Positions 1 to 10,676 of a DNA stretch of 64,000 bases are shown here, one piece after another. Each line of letters opens with the position of its first letter. Positions within the stretch are counted from its first letter, which is position 1. The position numbers and the translations under genes were made by a program. This stretch comes from Flammulina velutipes (taxonomy: Eukaryota; Basidiomycota; Agaricomycetes; Agaricales; Physalacriaceae): contig CM022371.1 of the NCBI GenBank assembly GCA_011800155.1, positions 1,922,001-1,986,000 on the forward strand. The letters run 5' to 3'. The notes under the pieces are model-generated. The model did no database searches and had not been told where the DNA came from. It was given only the letters and a program-made list of their open reading frames with translations.

Positions 1-1869
1 CTTCGTCACTTCTTCCGCGCTACTTTTGTCCATGGGAAAATACTTCCGTATCATGACATCCTCTGTTTGTCAGAAATAAATTCGCTGCCATCACTACGCG
101 GATTGCCACACATACCTTCCTGATCACCGAGTAAGGCCTTCTCGCAAAACTTGACATACTCAGCTAGCGCATCCTCATTCAGATTTCCAACCAGCCTAGT
201 CACGTCAGCAATTCAGTTGTTACATCAGAACATCCATGAACCCACATGGCACTCTCACAACCGAACAACTCCTGAAGGTTCTCCGATTCCTTGTCGTTCA
301 TCTTTCGAACCGTGTCCATAAACTCGTCGATCCTAGGTAAAGCAGCGGCCGGGTCACCGGGGTCGGCAGGCACTCTGAGTCGTATGAGATTCGTCGCCGA
401 CAGTAACTCGCGATTTACCTTTCAATGCCATCTAACCCATAAACCATCTTCAGCATTACGATCGTTCCAGCCACAAATCCTAACTCAGGAGGTATGTGAT
501 CGTACGCATGGTGATCAGGATCCTTCTTCTTCGTCCGCTCAAGTGACGGGGAAAGAGCATAGCTGACGGTTAAGGGGAGCTCGAGTATACGCAATAGTTG
601 CTTCGTCAATTGGTACAGTGTCGCTAGAAGAAAGTTAAGTATCTTGCAAACACGTCAAATGACGAATGAAACTCACGAGTACCACCAAGGGATGTCGTAA
701 CACGCCACAACAAAGGCGCAGCATTGAGTTCTGGGGTCAGTATGCCATAGCGCTCATAAACTTGCTTCCCTATCCTCGCCGTTAGCTTGTGGATTGCTTG
801 AATGCGGGGTGGACGCTAAGCTTAGATAAATTCATCAGGTCATCCTCCAAAGTTACTTGAATCTATATCTCACCTGCATCGATAGTGCCCACGTATTATG
901 CTTTGTCAGATGCGATACAATTGACGATGGCAAGTACTTGACCGCATCGAGATATGGAAGATCGTACGCGTCAATCGCTCTTCAATTCTGTAAGCACAGG
1001 AATCCATAGGCGAAGTCAACGCACCTGATCAAGTCACTGTACATGATCGGAATCCTTAGCATCCAGCATGTCAAGGCAAGAACGGCTATTGTACTAGTCA
1101 TGGACCTGAACTTGCTCTGATCGCGCCGTTTGCTAGTTTCAACTTTAGGCGATGTATTGCTGCTGTCTGTATCTTCATCTTCATCTGAGCTAGTATCCGC
1201 CTGAAGAGCGGCAATGATAGGATCATCGTCACTGAGAGGCTCTCCGTTGCCCTCTTCATCCTTCGGCACAGGTTCGGACTCGTCGTTGACCGTGTTCTCC
1301 CCATGAGAAAAATAATAAGGCTCAGGGGGCGGATGCTGAGGCAGCAAAGACAGGTTTAACGCCCAGACATCCCTACATACCAGCTGTCAATTCGGATGAG
1401 GGAAAAGGCCGATTGTGTCGAGAGAAACACACCTCAAACTCAGCGGGTAAATGCCACAGCTGCGTCAGTGCGGCGACCTGCTTGCGCAGGATCAACTGCA
1501 GGCATTGAAAGTACAGAAAAGTACCGCGGGGGCCATGGTATACTATTGCCCTGGTGTTCACCCAGTTGAATCTCAAAGGCTATCCACTTACATTCGGGAT
1601 TAGAACGTCCAATCTTGTCTGCATCGGTCTTTGTCTTGCGTCCAGACTTTAGAGCTCGCTTGTGCATAGCATGCGGGCCCGGCATTTCCTGCATTTCGAC
1701 AGTTTCATTGCGGTAGTCCTACGAGACATTGAAGATTGTTTTACATTCATTAATTTTGTTTGATTGTTACCTGCAGAATATGCCCTTCACTGCACGCGAT
1801 GAGACCGCTAGATGGCTCCTTGTGCCATTGGCGCGACCGGCAAACAGGACAGCGACGACGCGGTGCCAT
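1..1869 (-). CDS. RRN7: RNA polymerase I core factor subunit Rrn7 / TAF1B (3' end cut by window edge)
   Basis: Predicted TFIIB-like subunit of the Pol I core factor, acting on rDNA promoters in the nucleolus. The first exon from the ATG at 1869 encodes the N-terminal zinc ribbon CPVC...CSEGH, the diagnostic Rrn7 start. An intron follows at about 1717-1775, then a YRNET motif and a basic stretch. Further exons carry an acidic linker (about 1160-1310), a helical segment reading IMYSDLIR, and a segment with PPELGFVAGTIVMLKMVYGLDG (about 420-500) typical of the cyclin-fold part of Rrn7. The reading frame is still open at base 1, so the C-terminus lies outside the window. It is divergent from the J-protein gene, with 73 bp between start codons. 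Family assignment is firm; exact internal splice sites are inferred. Confidence 0.85.
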
Positions 1870-1942
1870 ATCGTCGTTACGAACAAAATAAGCGGGTCAC
1901 ACTCTGTCACATCGCGAACGTTACTTGCTCTTGACCTTCAAT
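1870..1942. promoter_or_regulatory. 73-bp divergent spacer between RRN7 and the ERJ5-like gene
   Basis: Both start codons face away from this spacer, so both transcripts must start within or very near it. No clear TATA box is visible. This is inferred to be a shared bidirectional promoter. Confidence 0.5.
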
Positions 1943-3215
1943 ATGAGGTCCTTGTTTTTCTTTTTTTTGGCTGCTCTGGTAGCAGTCGTGTGCGCGTAAG
2001 TGCTTTGCATTACTTTCAGTACTCTAATTGACACGCATTGCAGCTGGGAAAAGGTATCTACGCCTAGTCTGCAACTTGGTACCCACCTCTAACGCCGACC
2101 AGGAAGATCATGAAATATTCGACCTCGTCAGCGATGTTGAGACCTCGGAAGGAAAGGGGACGACGTTCTACTCGTGGCTCGATGTTCCATCCACCGCGAC
2201 AACGCAAGAAATTGCCAAAGCCTACAGGAAGATGAGCATGCAGCTCCAGTACGTCCCGGAGCTCTGACGCTCGCTGTCACTGAACGCATCGCCTTCTAGT
2301 CCTGATAAAAACCCCAACGACAAGAAAATACACGAACGCTTTGCCCGCCTAGGCGTCGTCTCAACCATCCTACGAAACGCCGAGAGCAGGAAACGGTACG
2401 CCTCAACTCACATCCCGTCTCTCCTCATCCTGATCTCATACAATCCCAGCTACGACTTTTTCTACAAGAATGGTGTACCAAAATGGAGAGGAACTGGCTA
2501 CTACTACTCTCGTTTCCGACCTGGTTTGGGTGTACGTGGCTTCTCATTGAAACTAAACATGACACGTTCACTCACCTTCCCCATTAGAGCGTCTTGGTGT
2601 TCCTCGTCATCTTGACGTCGGGGTTGCAATACCTCGTCCAATCTCTTAACTATAAACGCGACCTTGAAAGGATAGAGAGTATACAACGAGATGCAAGGCT
2701 CGCTGCATGGGGTGCCAAATTGGTACCTGTCGAGGGACAGAGAAAGGTTCGTATTCTGCTTAGTTCAACAATTTCATGAGTTCACCAAGTTACTTTAGGT
2801 CAAAGTGAATCTTAACGGTGGCACCTCTCGGGACGAAGATGGTCGCAGCAAAGGCCGCGCCATAGATATGGTTGTTGAGGGACAGAATGTATACATTGTG
2901 CGTTCTAGTATTTTCTTGTTCTGGCGCGCGTTCTGACATAGTTAGGTCGACGCTTCTGGCCACCTTGACCTGCTCGACTCCTCCTCGGCCCTTAAGCCTA
3001 GCATTTTAAACACATGGTTCATCAACTTCATCACTGGCCTTTATTACAAGATCTCCTCCAAAGGTTCCTCTACGAAGGATGATTCGGACTTGGAACCCGA
3101 AGAATCTGAATCTGACTACTCGTCGGAAGCTGGGAACGGTTCATCCAATGGCGCCAAGTACGCTCCTACCACTAAAGCAGGAGGCAAGAGGCGCAAGGTG
3201 AATAAGAGGAGGTGA
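1943..3215 (+). CDS. ERJ5: ER membrane DnaJ-domain protein, Erj5/DNAJC1 type
   Basis: J-domain co-chaperone that should stimulate the ER Hsp70 from the membrane. The ATG at 1943 opens a hydrophobic signal peptide ([18 protein letters not shown]). The J domain follows: [20 protein letters not shown], then the HPD motif restored across the intron at about 2250-2299, then RYDFFYKNG with the conserved [13 protein letters not shown] stretch. A transmembrane segment ([16 protein letters not shown]) comes next, then a charged segment and an acidic tail ending in a Lys/Arg-rich cluster. About six introns; spliced length near 304 residues. The order signal peptide, J domain, membrane helix, cytosolic tail matches the Erj5 family. 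Start is supported by the signal peptide. Confidence 0.85.
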
Positions 3216-3357
3216 TAGAGATGGGTATAAAACTATGTATGTTACAATCGGTATAATTGGAAGGAATGGATCTCGCATTATCCGTGAAGCAACCCACTCC
3301 ACGCATAAAAAATTTCGTGATGTAATGTAGCTGGCGGGACATGCAAAATCCTGGCAT

Positions 3358-5246
3358 TCAAGTCTTTGATTTCCCGCTTCCGTGAAGAAAGAACCATCGA
3401 ACAAGGTCTAATGTGGCGACAGAGTCTTCTATTGACGAATGCCCGGCACTCCCTCCTGTCTGTATCCTTATTCCCAGATGCTGGCGTGCGCTGTCGATAT
3501 GTTTTGAGAATGAGTAGTTTGAATTTAATGAGCGCCACATACAGGTCGCGGAGTGCCCTTCGAAACGGAAGTCCCTGATGATGCGGAAACAGCACTGTCG
3601 TGTCCACACAACGATGGTGCACTATACGCAGCGTCTTTAGATCATTGTCCAGTGCATGCCCAATCAATATTGTGTTCGTATCCATAATTGCGTCGAGCGC
3701 CCTCCTGACTTCGGCAAGCGTTCGTGTGGCTTTCGAGTAGACCTCTTTACTGATGCCAGAGAATCGTGTATTGAAGTCGCTATGAAAATGTCAGGTGAAA
3801 TTCGATACCAAGGGTCGTGCACTGACAGAATATGGACGTCTTCGTCCATTCGCACTATCTCGTCAAAGACTTCCTTCCCTGTGGCGTCGACAACAGAAAC
3901 ACGGGCAACGCGCATTCCGCCTGTTGTATAGATCATTTCGCAATCTAGTGCAACTATGTCCAAGGTCTTGCGTGATGGCGAGGGTGGGGCTAGAAAGGAA
4001 AATGCGTGTCGTGCATGTAACAGAGCAGGATCCGATTCGTAGAAGACATGCGGTCCCCGTGAGCATGCCTCGGGTTCGGTAACTGATCTAGAGCAGCAGC
4101 TGTACACCCTCGTTCTTTCACCTAAGACGTCAAGATGTGAATATCGACATGTCTCGAAGTATACATTTGAACGTACCCGACGCTTTCTTCGCAAAGGGTC
4201 GGCCCCAGTGATGGCTACACTCCACCGGATTGGGATCCGCTCTGACAAGGAAGGGAGTCTTGCACCTTTCACATACTGTGGTCTGACCCGCGAGACTCGG
4301 CTGGGAGCTTCCTTCGGCCTCTGGTATGGTTGAGATGTAGCCCCATTTCTGCTGGTCGTCCAGAGACATGATATACGGAGTAAGATGTTTGACGGTGAGG
4401 TTGAAGGCCTTGAGGGAGTTCTTTGCCTCGATGCGAGCGGCAATATCTGCAGTAGTGCCTACAGAGTCGTGATGGATAGAGTCTGGTTCTGCGCGTTTCT
4501 TGAGGGATGCGGCAGATTGTATCATAGCCTGCGTGAGGATGAGAGGGCGGGAGACAGTGCATTCATCAATGGGAGCCCACATTGCGATAGGAAGTCTTGC
4601 TCGCTTGCTGGTAGACCTCGTCTTCCTGTCGAAGTGCATGTTCTGATGCGATAGTGGGGTTTGTGGGAAGGATAGCATTGTAGAGGACGACGTAGTGGTC
4701 GTAGAGGGTTTTGAGCATTGCCTGTAAAGTGCAAGTCAGCGATAAAGGTGTGGTTAGCCTCGAGGCATTAGGAAAATGCGTGACTAGCCCTTACCTGGCG
4801 TACTGGAACTGGGACACGGGATGCTGCGGGGTTGACTTGCAGGATGGGTGGGCCCGCAGACAGAGGTCGCTGATCACCATGAGTATATGCGTTGAGAAAC
4901 CCCCTGGAAGACGACGACGACGCACAGTACTTGTCGACGCGGCGGGCACAGGCTTGCGCGCAGAGCTACTTCCCACTATTTGCAACTTTCGCGGAGGCTC
5001 GTTTGACGGTGGCAGAGATCCACTGGCCGTTCTGACTGGCGACGGTGCCGAGGCGCGTTTGCTGGGCACCGCAGATGGCGTCGACATCGTTCGCGACTGG
5101 CTTGATTCGATTTTCGCGCTGGCCGCTGTGATCAACGGTGGCGGCGGTGGCAAGTCTGGCTGGTGCGAAAAGAGACAGCTGGGACGCGTGCACGTCGCTT
5201 TCTCTGGACAAGAAACAGTCTGGAATAGTTGGAGCGATGAGAACAT
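3358..5246 (-). CDS. REX3: RNA exonuclease Rex3 (DEDD family)
   Basis: 3'-5' exoribonuclease expected to trim the RNase MRP RNA and other structured RNAs in the nucleus. The protein begins MFSSLQLFQ followed by a CCCH-like cluster (CPEKATCTRPSCLFSH), the usual Rex3 N-terminus, which fixes the start at 5246. A proline/serine linker follows, then VRQAMLKTLYDHYVVLYNA. The exonuclease domain shows VALDCEM (first Asp and Glu), DFNTRFSGI, IGHALDNDLK, and GHSSIEDSVATLDLVRWF at the end. At least four short introns are needed: near 4880-4935 and 4736-4795, one about 3800-3860 (donor gtcagt) restoring DFNTRF, and one near 3480-3545 joining RDL to ARQHLG. All catalytic acidic residues are present, so it should be active. 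Confidence 0.9.
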
Positions 5247-5334
5247 GGTGGTCAAAGACGCCGACGCGTGAGTAACTGCAAGGCACGGATTGGGCAACTC
5301 GTAATCATCATTAATTTGTGGGCGCTTGTTTGCG

Positions 5335-6045
5335 CTATTTCTGGGGCGCCCTCGCATGAATGCACTGTGCCATTTGCCTCCCCACATCCGTTCCCGTCGC
5401 CTCGAATCCAGCTACCAATCCAGCTCTATCCCCTGCGTTATCTTCCTGGCTCATTTTGAACTTTCCCTCCAAACCAGTGATCTCCACCTCCACACCAATG
5501 ATAGCCTTCTTCATCATATCAGTGTACTTCACTGGCGCATCCGACACCTTCCAGTTCTCTCCCTCCGAGTACATCTCCTCGCACATCTCGGACAAATCAT
5601 CCACCTGGCTGTGTAAGAAATCCGACGACGACCAGGTGTGGAACGTCGCCTTCCCAGTAACCTGCACAGCTGCATAGTTCCATGTTGGCACTACCTTGCC
5701 AGTAGATGGCTTGGTCTCTACATAAAACTTGGGCGTCACGTAGTGACTAGCTGGTCCATTGAACAGAACCGTTACTGGGACTTCCGTCTCCGCACGCTCA
5801 CTGGCTGCAAGCATGGTCTTCGTCTGAGGATTGGCGCGCGCCATATGTCCGCGTAGCTTGCCCATCCCAGCGCCTGGGCTCGATTCCGAGAGTTCGAGCA
5901 CCCACGGTATGTGCGAGAGCTGGATCGAAGGGGGAGATGAATCAGACGAAGGGAGTGCAGTGATGATGATCCCCAGTGGATTGCTTTTTATAAAGTCGTA
6001 GAGTACGACTGGGTCGTTCTCGGTGTGGATGGGACGGAGATACAT
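5335..6045 (-). CDS. PaiB-like FMN-binding split-barrel protein
   Basis: Single-exon protein of about 236 residues resembling the bacterial PaiB / FMN-binding negative regulator family, which fungi also carry. Visible features are the N-terminal MYLRPIHTENDP, the conserved HIPWVLEL region, GKLRGHMARANP, FNGPASHYVTPKFY, and VPTWNYAAVQVTG, the last being a hallmark of the family's flavin-barrel core. The ATG at 6045 is preferred over the upstream in-frame codon at 6099 because family members start at this MY position. The tail runs ITGLEGKFKMSQ, also typical. The fungal role is not established; a flavin-linked redox function is an inference. It lies 88 bp downstream of the REX3 start on the same strand. 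Confidence 0.8.
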   Translation of the reverse strand: MYLRPIHTENDPVVLYDFIKSNPLGIIITALPSSDSSPPSIQLSHIPWVLELSESSPGAGMGKLRGHMARANPQTKTMLAASERAETEVPVTVLFNGPASHYVTPKFYVETKPSTGKVVPTWNYAAVQVTGKATFHTWSSSDFLHSQVDDLSEMCEEMYSEGENWKVSDAPVKYTDMMKKAIIGVEVEITGLEGKFKMSQEDNAGDRAGLVAGFEATGTDVGRQMAQCIHARAPQK

Positions 6046-6231
6046 GTCGATGATGGTAGACGAAGGAAAGTTAACGCTGCCAGGAAAGTGGCTTAGCAAT
6101 CGATGTGCTTTTATGACTCAAAGGTGAGGCCTTCGGGCAGCTTCAGGAATTGCCCGAACGCCGTCCTCCGCTTCTAAATCGCCAAGTCCAAGAAAGCAAT
6201 GCATTAATAGTCACGACACATCGCGCAACAT

Positions 6232-8018
6232 CTAATCTTCCTTGTCTTTCTCATCCTCTTCTTCGCCATCATCCTCATCGTCCGAGCGTTCGTCCTCCGT
6301 CTTCGAAGTCATAAGTGTCCTGACATATGTTCAATTTCGATTCCTTCTTCGACATGCTAACTCTCACCTCTTGAGGATTCTCAATATGAGGAAATACCAG
6401 AACAGGTTCAAAACCTGAAGCATGGCGATGGGTATAAATATTTGGTACCTCATCCAATCCGGCATCCAGACGCCTTCAGCAGGTCGCCAGTGACGAGCGT
6501 GTGCTCTAAAATCGGAGGTTAAACGACTGCATGTGTCAAGGGAATACTACCCACGGGATAAGTTTGAAATCGAACCAGACCGACCACAACAGTCTAAGGT
6601 TGAGATAGTGACGGAAATAGCTGCATGGCTCCATGAGCAGTGTTTTACATTTTTAAACGAATAGTAACTCACGTCCAGACAACGATAAAAACGGCGAAAG
6701 CCACAGTTTTGGCGCGTTCCCATTGCATATAGTTTAATAATTTTGAAAACTGTATCGGCGTCAGCTAAATATGAAGAGGAAGAAGGGGAAGACTGACGGC
6801 GAGCATCGTGTCTGGAATGTCCATGCTCATGTACACAGCGTTACCGATCACAGTATGGTTGACAAGGTAGCTCCATCTATGAATAATGAGCTTCCGATAG
6901 AGCGTACCATACTGAACCATGCGTACCCGACGAGCCAAATTGTCACGATGTGGTGTACAACCAACTCCGTGTAATCCTTGCGCGGCTTCTCAAGACCCAT
7001 AACGAGAACGATGAGCTGTTGACACCAATACGCCATTTGCATGAGATAGTAACGCTTCAGTTCAGGCTTCATATCCCATTGTGGGTAATCTGGAGAGGCT
7101 AAGTGACCGATAATGAATAATATCGACTGATGAACACACCAGCCCAGAAAGGTTCGACTTTGTACCAATACGATGGGTGCTGGGCCATGATACGCTGTAT
7201 TGGAAATCGTAAGATATCCGGAGAGAAAGAGTTTGGGCACGTACATAGCCCCACAAGCCCATGATAAGGAAGTAAACCATGGCGTAGGCCTGTTCTCCGA
7301 AGCGATCCAGTTTTCCTTCCTTCCGGATGCCAAAATAACGTGCTACCGGGCGGCTGAGGTTTACGGTGAGAATTTGGCGAATCATGGACCAGAAGACGAT
7401 GTAGTAAAGGACAAAGAGGATGTCAAAATAACCCTTCTGGTAGCGTGGGTCCTCTGGGGAAGAGTTCGGGATGTAATGAGAGAGGAGGAAAAAGACGCGG
7501 AAAGGGTTCCCTGCTGTTGCTGGGTCTGGATAATTGCCAAGGTAGGGGGAAGTAATGGGATCCAGAGTCTTGCCAATCCATGGAGCGAGTATCTCCCAGT
7601 TTATGTAGAGGACGACTGGTACTATGAGGAGCCTGAACGACTCAACTGGGGGATTGTTTTAGTACGCAAAGAAGAAAAGAGAGGCTCGACGTGCCAGGTT
7701 GCACAGCCCATCTCAGCCATGGTGGTACAGTCGGTGGGACAAAACCCTTGCGTGGAGATGGCGACGCACTCCGTTCGGGTGTTACGCTGCCTAGAGGTCT
7801 TAAAAGCGTGTCAATAGCTTGTTGTACGCCAGAAAAAGAGTAAAAATGCACGTCTGAGGCATGAACGGGCCTGCAAGGTGGTGTCCAGGATCGTGTCTAT
7901 AACGAGTGATGAGCGTCCAACGTCACACCCAAGAAAACCCCAATTCTCACTCAATGCGGTCAGTAATAACCACAAAGGATTTTCCTCGTTTTCTCGTTTT
8001 GCGAGGTGACGTCGCCAT
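6232..8018 (-). CDS. LAG1: Ceramide synthase (Lag1/Lac1, TLC domain)
   Basis: Acyl-CoA-dependent ceramide synthase of the ER membrane. The start at 8018 is inferred by splicing: the first exon (MATSPRKTRKRGKS...) joins across an intron with donor gtgaga (about 7877-7948) to an exon ending PPWLRWA. A second intron with a perfect tactaaac-type branch point leads to SFRLLIVPVVLYINWEILAP. The TLC domain includes YFDILFVLYYIVFWS, RDYTELVVHH-like RKDYTELVVHHIVTIWL with the double-histidine Lag1 motif, SYLVNHTVIGNAVY, and WFDFKLIPW. The C-terminus is very acidic (DDEDDGEEEDEKDKED), a known site type for CK2 phosphorylation in yeast ceramide synthases. About six introns. Multiple membrane segments are evident. 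Function is confident; the N-terminal exon is inferred. Confidence 0.88.
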
Positions 8019-8530
8019 TGCAAAAGAAATGCAAGCAGAGGCGGTAAGGAGTTGGTGGTCTTTATGCAAGAACAGGAGAACCGGGTAGGAAGGTAAATTA
8101 AGCTAACACGGCGCCCACGGCTGTTCTCCTCTTTGCAGCAGTTACTCAGGCCGAATTACTATCTCCCTCCCCGGGTAGTTCTCTCTCTGCAGCTTTAAAT
8201 CAGACGGGATTACTGTTCTCGTACCCACGGGATAGCTAGGGCACCAGCGTATCGTGAAGCATAATAATAATCTCCAGCGAAGTTGATCATCCTCTAATAT
8301 GCCTAGGTTTACTACACCCTTCAAGTTGAACTGTAGGGAGTCATGCTAAGTACCTGATGACAACGAAGAGTGTCTTCAACAATAAGAGCCTACAAGTTAT
8401 CGTCAACGTCGCGCTATATAGTGGGCAGAATACGTATGCACGTGTGCGTGATAAATTGAACAAATCGAGTACATTCTAGGTGTCAAATTACGATGCGCCA
8501 CCTTCGTCATCTCTTCCTTCTACCATCATA
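8019..8530. other. Intergenic region, no gene seen
   Basis: Divergent spacer between the ceramide synthase and TMA17-like genes. Short open frames exist (for example 8142-8324 on the minus strand) but show no domain, splice pattern or composition of a gene. It should hold both promoters. Confidence 0.6.
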
Positions 8531-9028
8531 ATGTCCCAGACGCGCTACAGCCAGCCATTCACACTGTCAGAGGCAATACGATTGGATGTCGATATAATAA
8601 ATGAAGGTACTTACAAGAATTATATGTCTGCGATTTCAACTACAAATCGACTTGAATGTAGAAATTACGCGTCTTCAAGATTCCCTCCGTAGGCTTCGAG
8701 AAACGCAGGACTTCTTGAAGGAGCATTTGGAAATATCGGAAAATAAAGATCCAGAGCTCGTCAGAGCCTTACAAGAGAACGAGACAACCATGTATGTCAA
8801 CACGTACTATGTCGGTTGCGATATCATAGAGCTTACGCAGGTTGTAGAGGTTCGCAAGACGAGAGAATTGAGCTGTTAAAGCATGCCCTTCGGGAAAAGG
8901 GCGTATTGAACAATGGACACTACGATATACCGCTGAATGGCATACAGCCTTTAGCTGCGCCACAGACACTTAACGGCGAGAGTCATGATCAGACCACAGA
9001 GGATGGCGAAGGGGGTCTACATCTGTAA
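8531..9028 (+). CDS. TMA17: Tma17/Adc17-like proteasome assembly chaperone
   Basis: Small helical protein of about 128 residues. Splicing two introns (about 8607-8660, and about 8793-8850 with acceptor gttgtag) gives a protein with two coiled-coil helices: EEITRLQDSLRRLRETQDFL, and LVRALQENETTIGSQDERIELL. The order and spacing (helix of Glu/Leu heptads, acidic linker, then EN..I...ERI..L) match yeast Tma17, a stress-inducible chaperone for the 19S ATPase pair Rpt3-Rpt6. Sequence similarity is weak outside this pattern, so the identity is tentative; a generic coiled-coil protein is the alternative. The C-terminus is low complexity and acidic. It converges on the PHAF1-like gene with 140 bp between stops. 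Confidence 0.6.
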
Positions 9029-9168
9029 GCTGTGTTTATAAAGATACAAATGGTAGCATTACAGGTCCGAAGTGTACGTATAATTACAGTCTGTATAGTA
9101 TGTACAAATGCAAGAGTATTAGAAAAGAGTCACTGAGACAACCTGTGAGGCCTCGGATACCTCCAGAA

Positions 9169-10577
9169 TTATTCCGTCGTATCCATGTACTTGAGAGGTT
9201 CGTCAGAGCACGATGAGTTAGTTACTGTGGGCTTACGTCGCGTGGTAGAGCCAGCCAGTGTGATGTTGTCCTCGTCGTCCGTTCGATCCAACAGCATGGA
9301 CGGGGGGCTTTCACGAGGGCTTAAGAAGTGGCTAATCGTCTCAAACTTGGACTGATGAGATCAGCAAGTAGTTGGCAGACAGTGAGCTTACTCTGTCATG
9401 AAAGCGCTTCCGCGGAGGTGTATCTATGAAAGAGCTCAGTGTATATCATTGAGAATCGGACCTTGGAGGCATACCATCTTCGTCGTCTTCTGGTAAGCCT
9501 TCTATCTCCCAGTTGCACCTCTTGTATCGCTGAAACAAGGGCGAGCCAGGCTGGAAAACATGTTAGTAGAAGAAACATGAGAAACGGGAACAATTACTAT
9601 GTTAGTATGCAACACGATCTTTCGCACGACGTGGTCAACGCCTGATATGAGGAAATCGATGCCATGTTGGAAGTAGTTATAGAAGTCTTCATGATCTTGA
9701 AAAGACGGTATGCAAAAAGAATAGAAGGTCTTACATCCGGGATCGTTGTTAACCTGCTCGTTGGCATGTATGGACATGCGCCGATCTTCCTTGTGATGTA
9801 CACGAAGTGGTGGGCCAAGGCCGATTGTAAGATCTTGAGCGGTGGTCTCTCCTAGTTTCACATGCAACGGTGCAGTACCAGTGGGATAGAATTGTAGTAT
9901 GACGCCGTCTTTGACCTGCTTTGGTATGAGTCGGTGACAAGACCAGAGGTGCAGATGCGCACCTTAACAGTAGCGATGGATAGATCCCCGTGCATAACAG
10001 GGCACTCTGTTACTTCGTCTAATGCATCGCCATCATCCTGGTGGGGGTCCTTCTGAGAGATGAAAACACGCTTCACTTCTTGCATCTTGTCGTCCGATTG
10101 AGTACCCTTCAGGCCCTCTGTTAACCCGTCCTCTTCGAAGCTGAACCAGAGTCCAGGATATCGTAGGTCATCTCCGGGGTACGTAGGTCCGAAGAACCGT
10201 CGGACATCTACCCTTCGAAGGATACCATCTGGAGATGATATTGGTGCATCCTTGTATCGAACAGTCAAAGGAGGACTGGGATCCCGAAGCTTGCGGACAC
10301 ATATTGTTCGTAGCCGCTGATGCTTTCCAGAGAACAAGAGATCAAGGTGGGGACGGAGGTGAAGGATAATGGGGGTTGTAGAGGCAGTATCTGGATCGTA
10401 TTTAAGGTCGACCTGGGGGAATACATTCTGCATTCGTCGTAACATATCCAAGACGTTCCACAACGAGGCACCTGTTCACAGTAAATAATGTTCCTTTACT
10501 TCAAGATAAGGCATACCTATCTCAAACATTCCCAAGCCCAGCCCGGGACGTACATCGATATCCAGCTCAGCCAGCAT
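9169..10577 (-). CDS. PHAF1 / UPF0183 family protein (C16orf70-like)
   Basis: Member of the eukaryotic UPF0183 family; the animal protein PHAF1 binds PI3P on phagophores with BCAS3. Start at 10577 gives MLAELDIDVRPGLGLGMFEIG, the invariant family N-terminus; after an intron the chain continues LWNVLDMLR-like SLWNVLDMLRR, FPQVDLKYDPD, LLFSGKHQRL, RRFFGPTYPGDDLRYPGLWFSFEEDG, and later DGVILQFYPTGTAPLHVKLG with FYNYFQHGIDFLISGVDHVVRKIVLHTNI and FQRYKRCNWEIEG. The tail (SHFLSPRESPPSMLL... to EPLKYMDTTE) is variable. Around eight introns. Family membership is confident; a role in autophagy in this fungus is inference only. It is divergent from DPB2 (99 bp between starts). Confidence 0.85.
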
Positions 10578-10676
10578 TGCGTGTGATGACGGTAAGAAGG
10601 AGAAGGCGTACCAATTAGGCGCATCACGTGTGGACCCTTGCCTCCTCGTCCTCTACCACCACCATATTAATCCAAA
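10578..10676. promoter_or_regulatory. 99-bp divergent spacer between PHAF1-like gene and DPB2
   Basis: Start codons face outward. No consensus TATA is seen. Inferred shared promoter. Confidence 0.45.

Noticed and set aside
4711..5271. Plus-strand 186-residue open frame over the REX3 N-terminal exon
   Set aside because: The opposite strand carries the conserved Rex3 start and C/H cluster in a good splice model; the plus-strand frame has no motif.
7200..7817. Plus-strand 205-residue open frame across the ceramide synthase
   Set aside because: It opposes the TLC-domain exons and has no recognisable domain.
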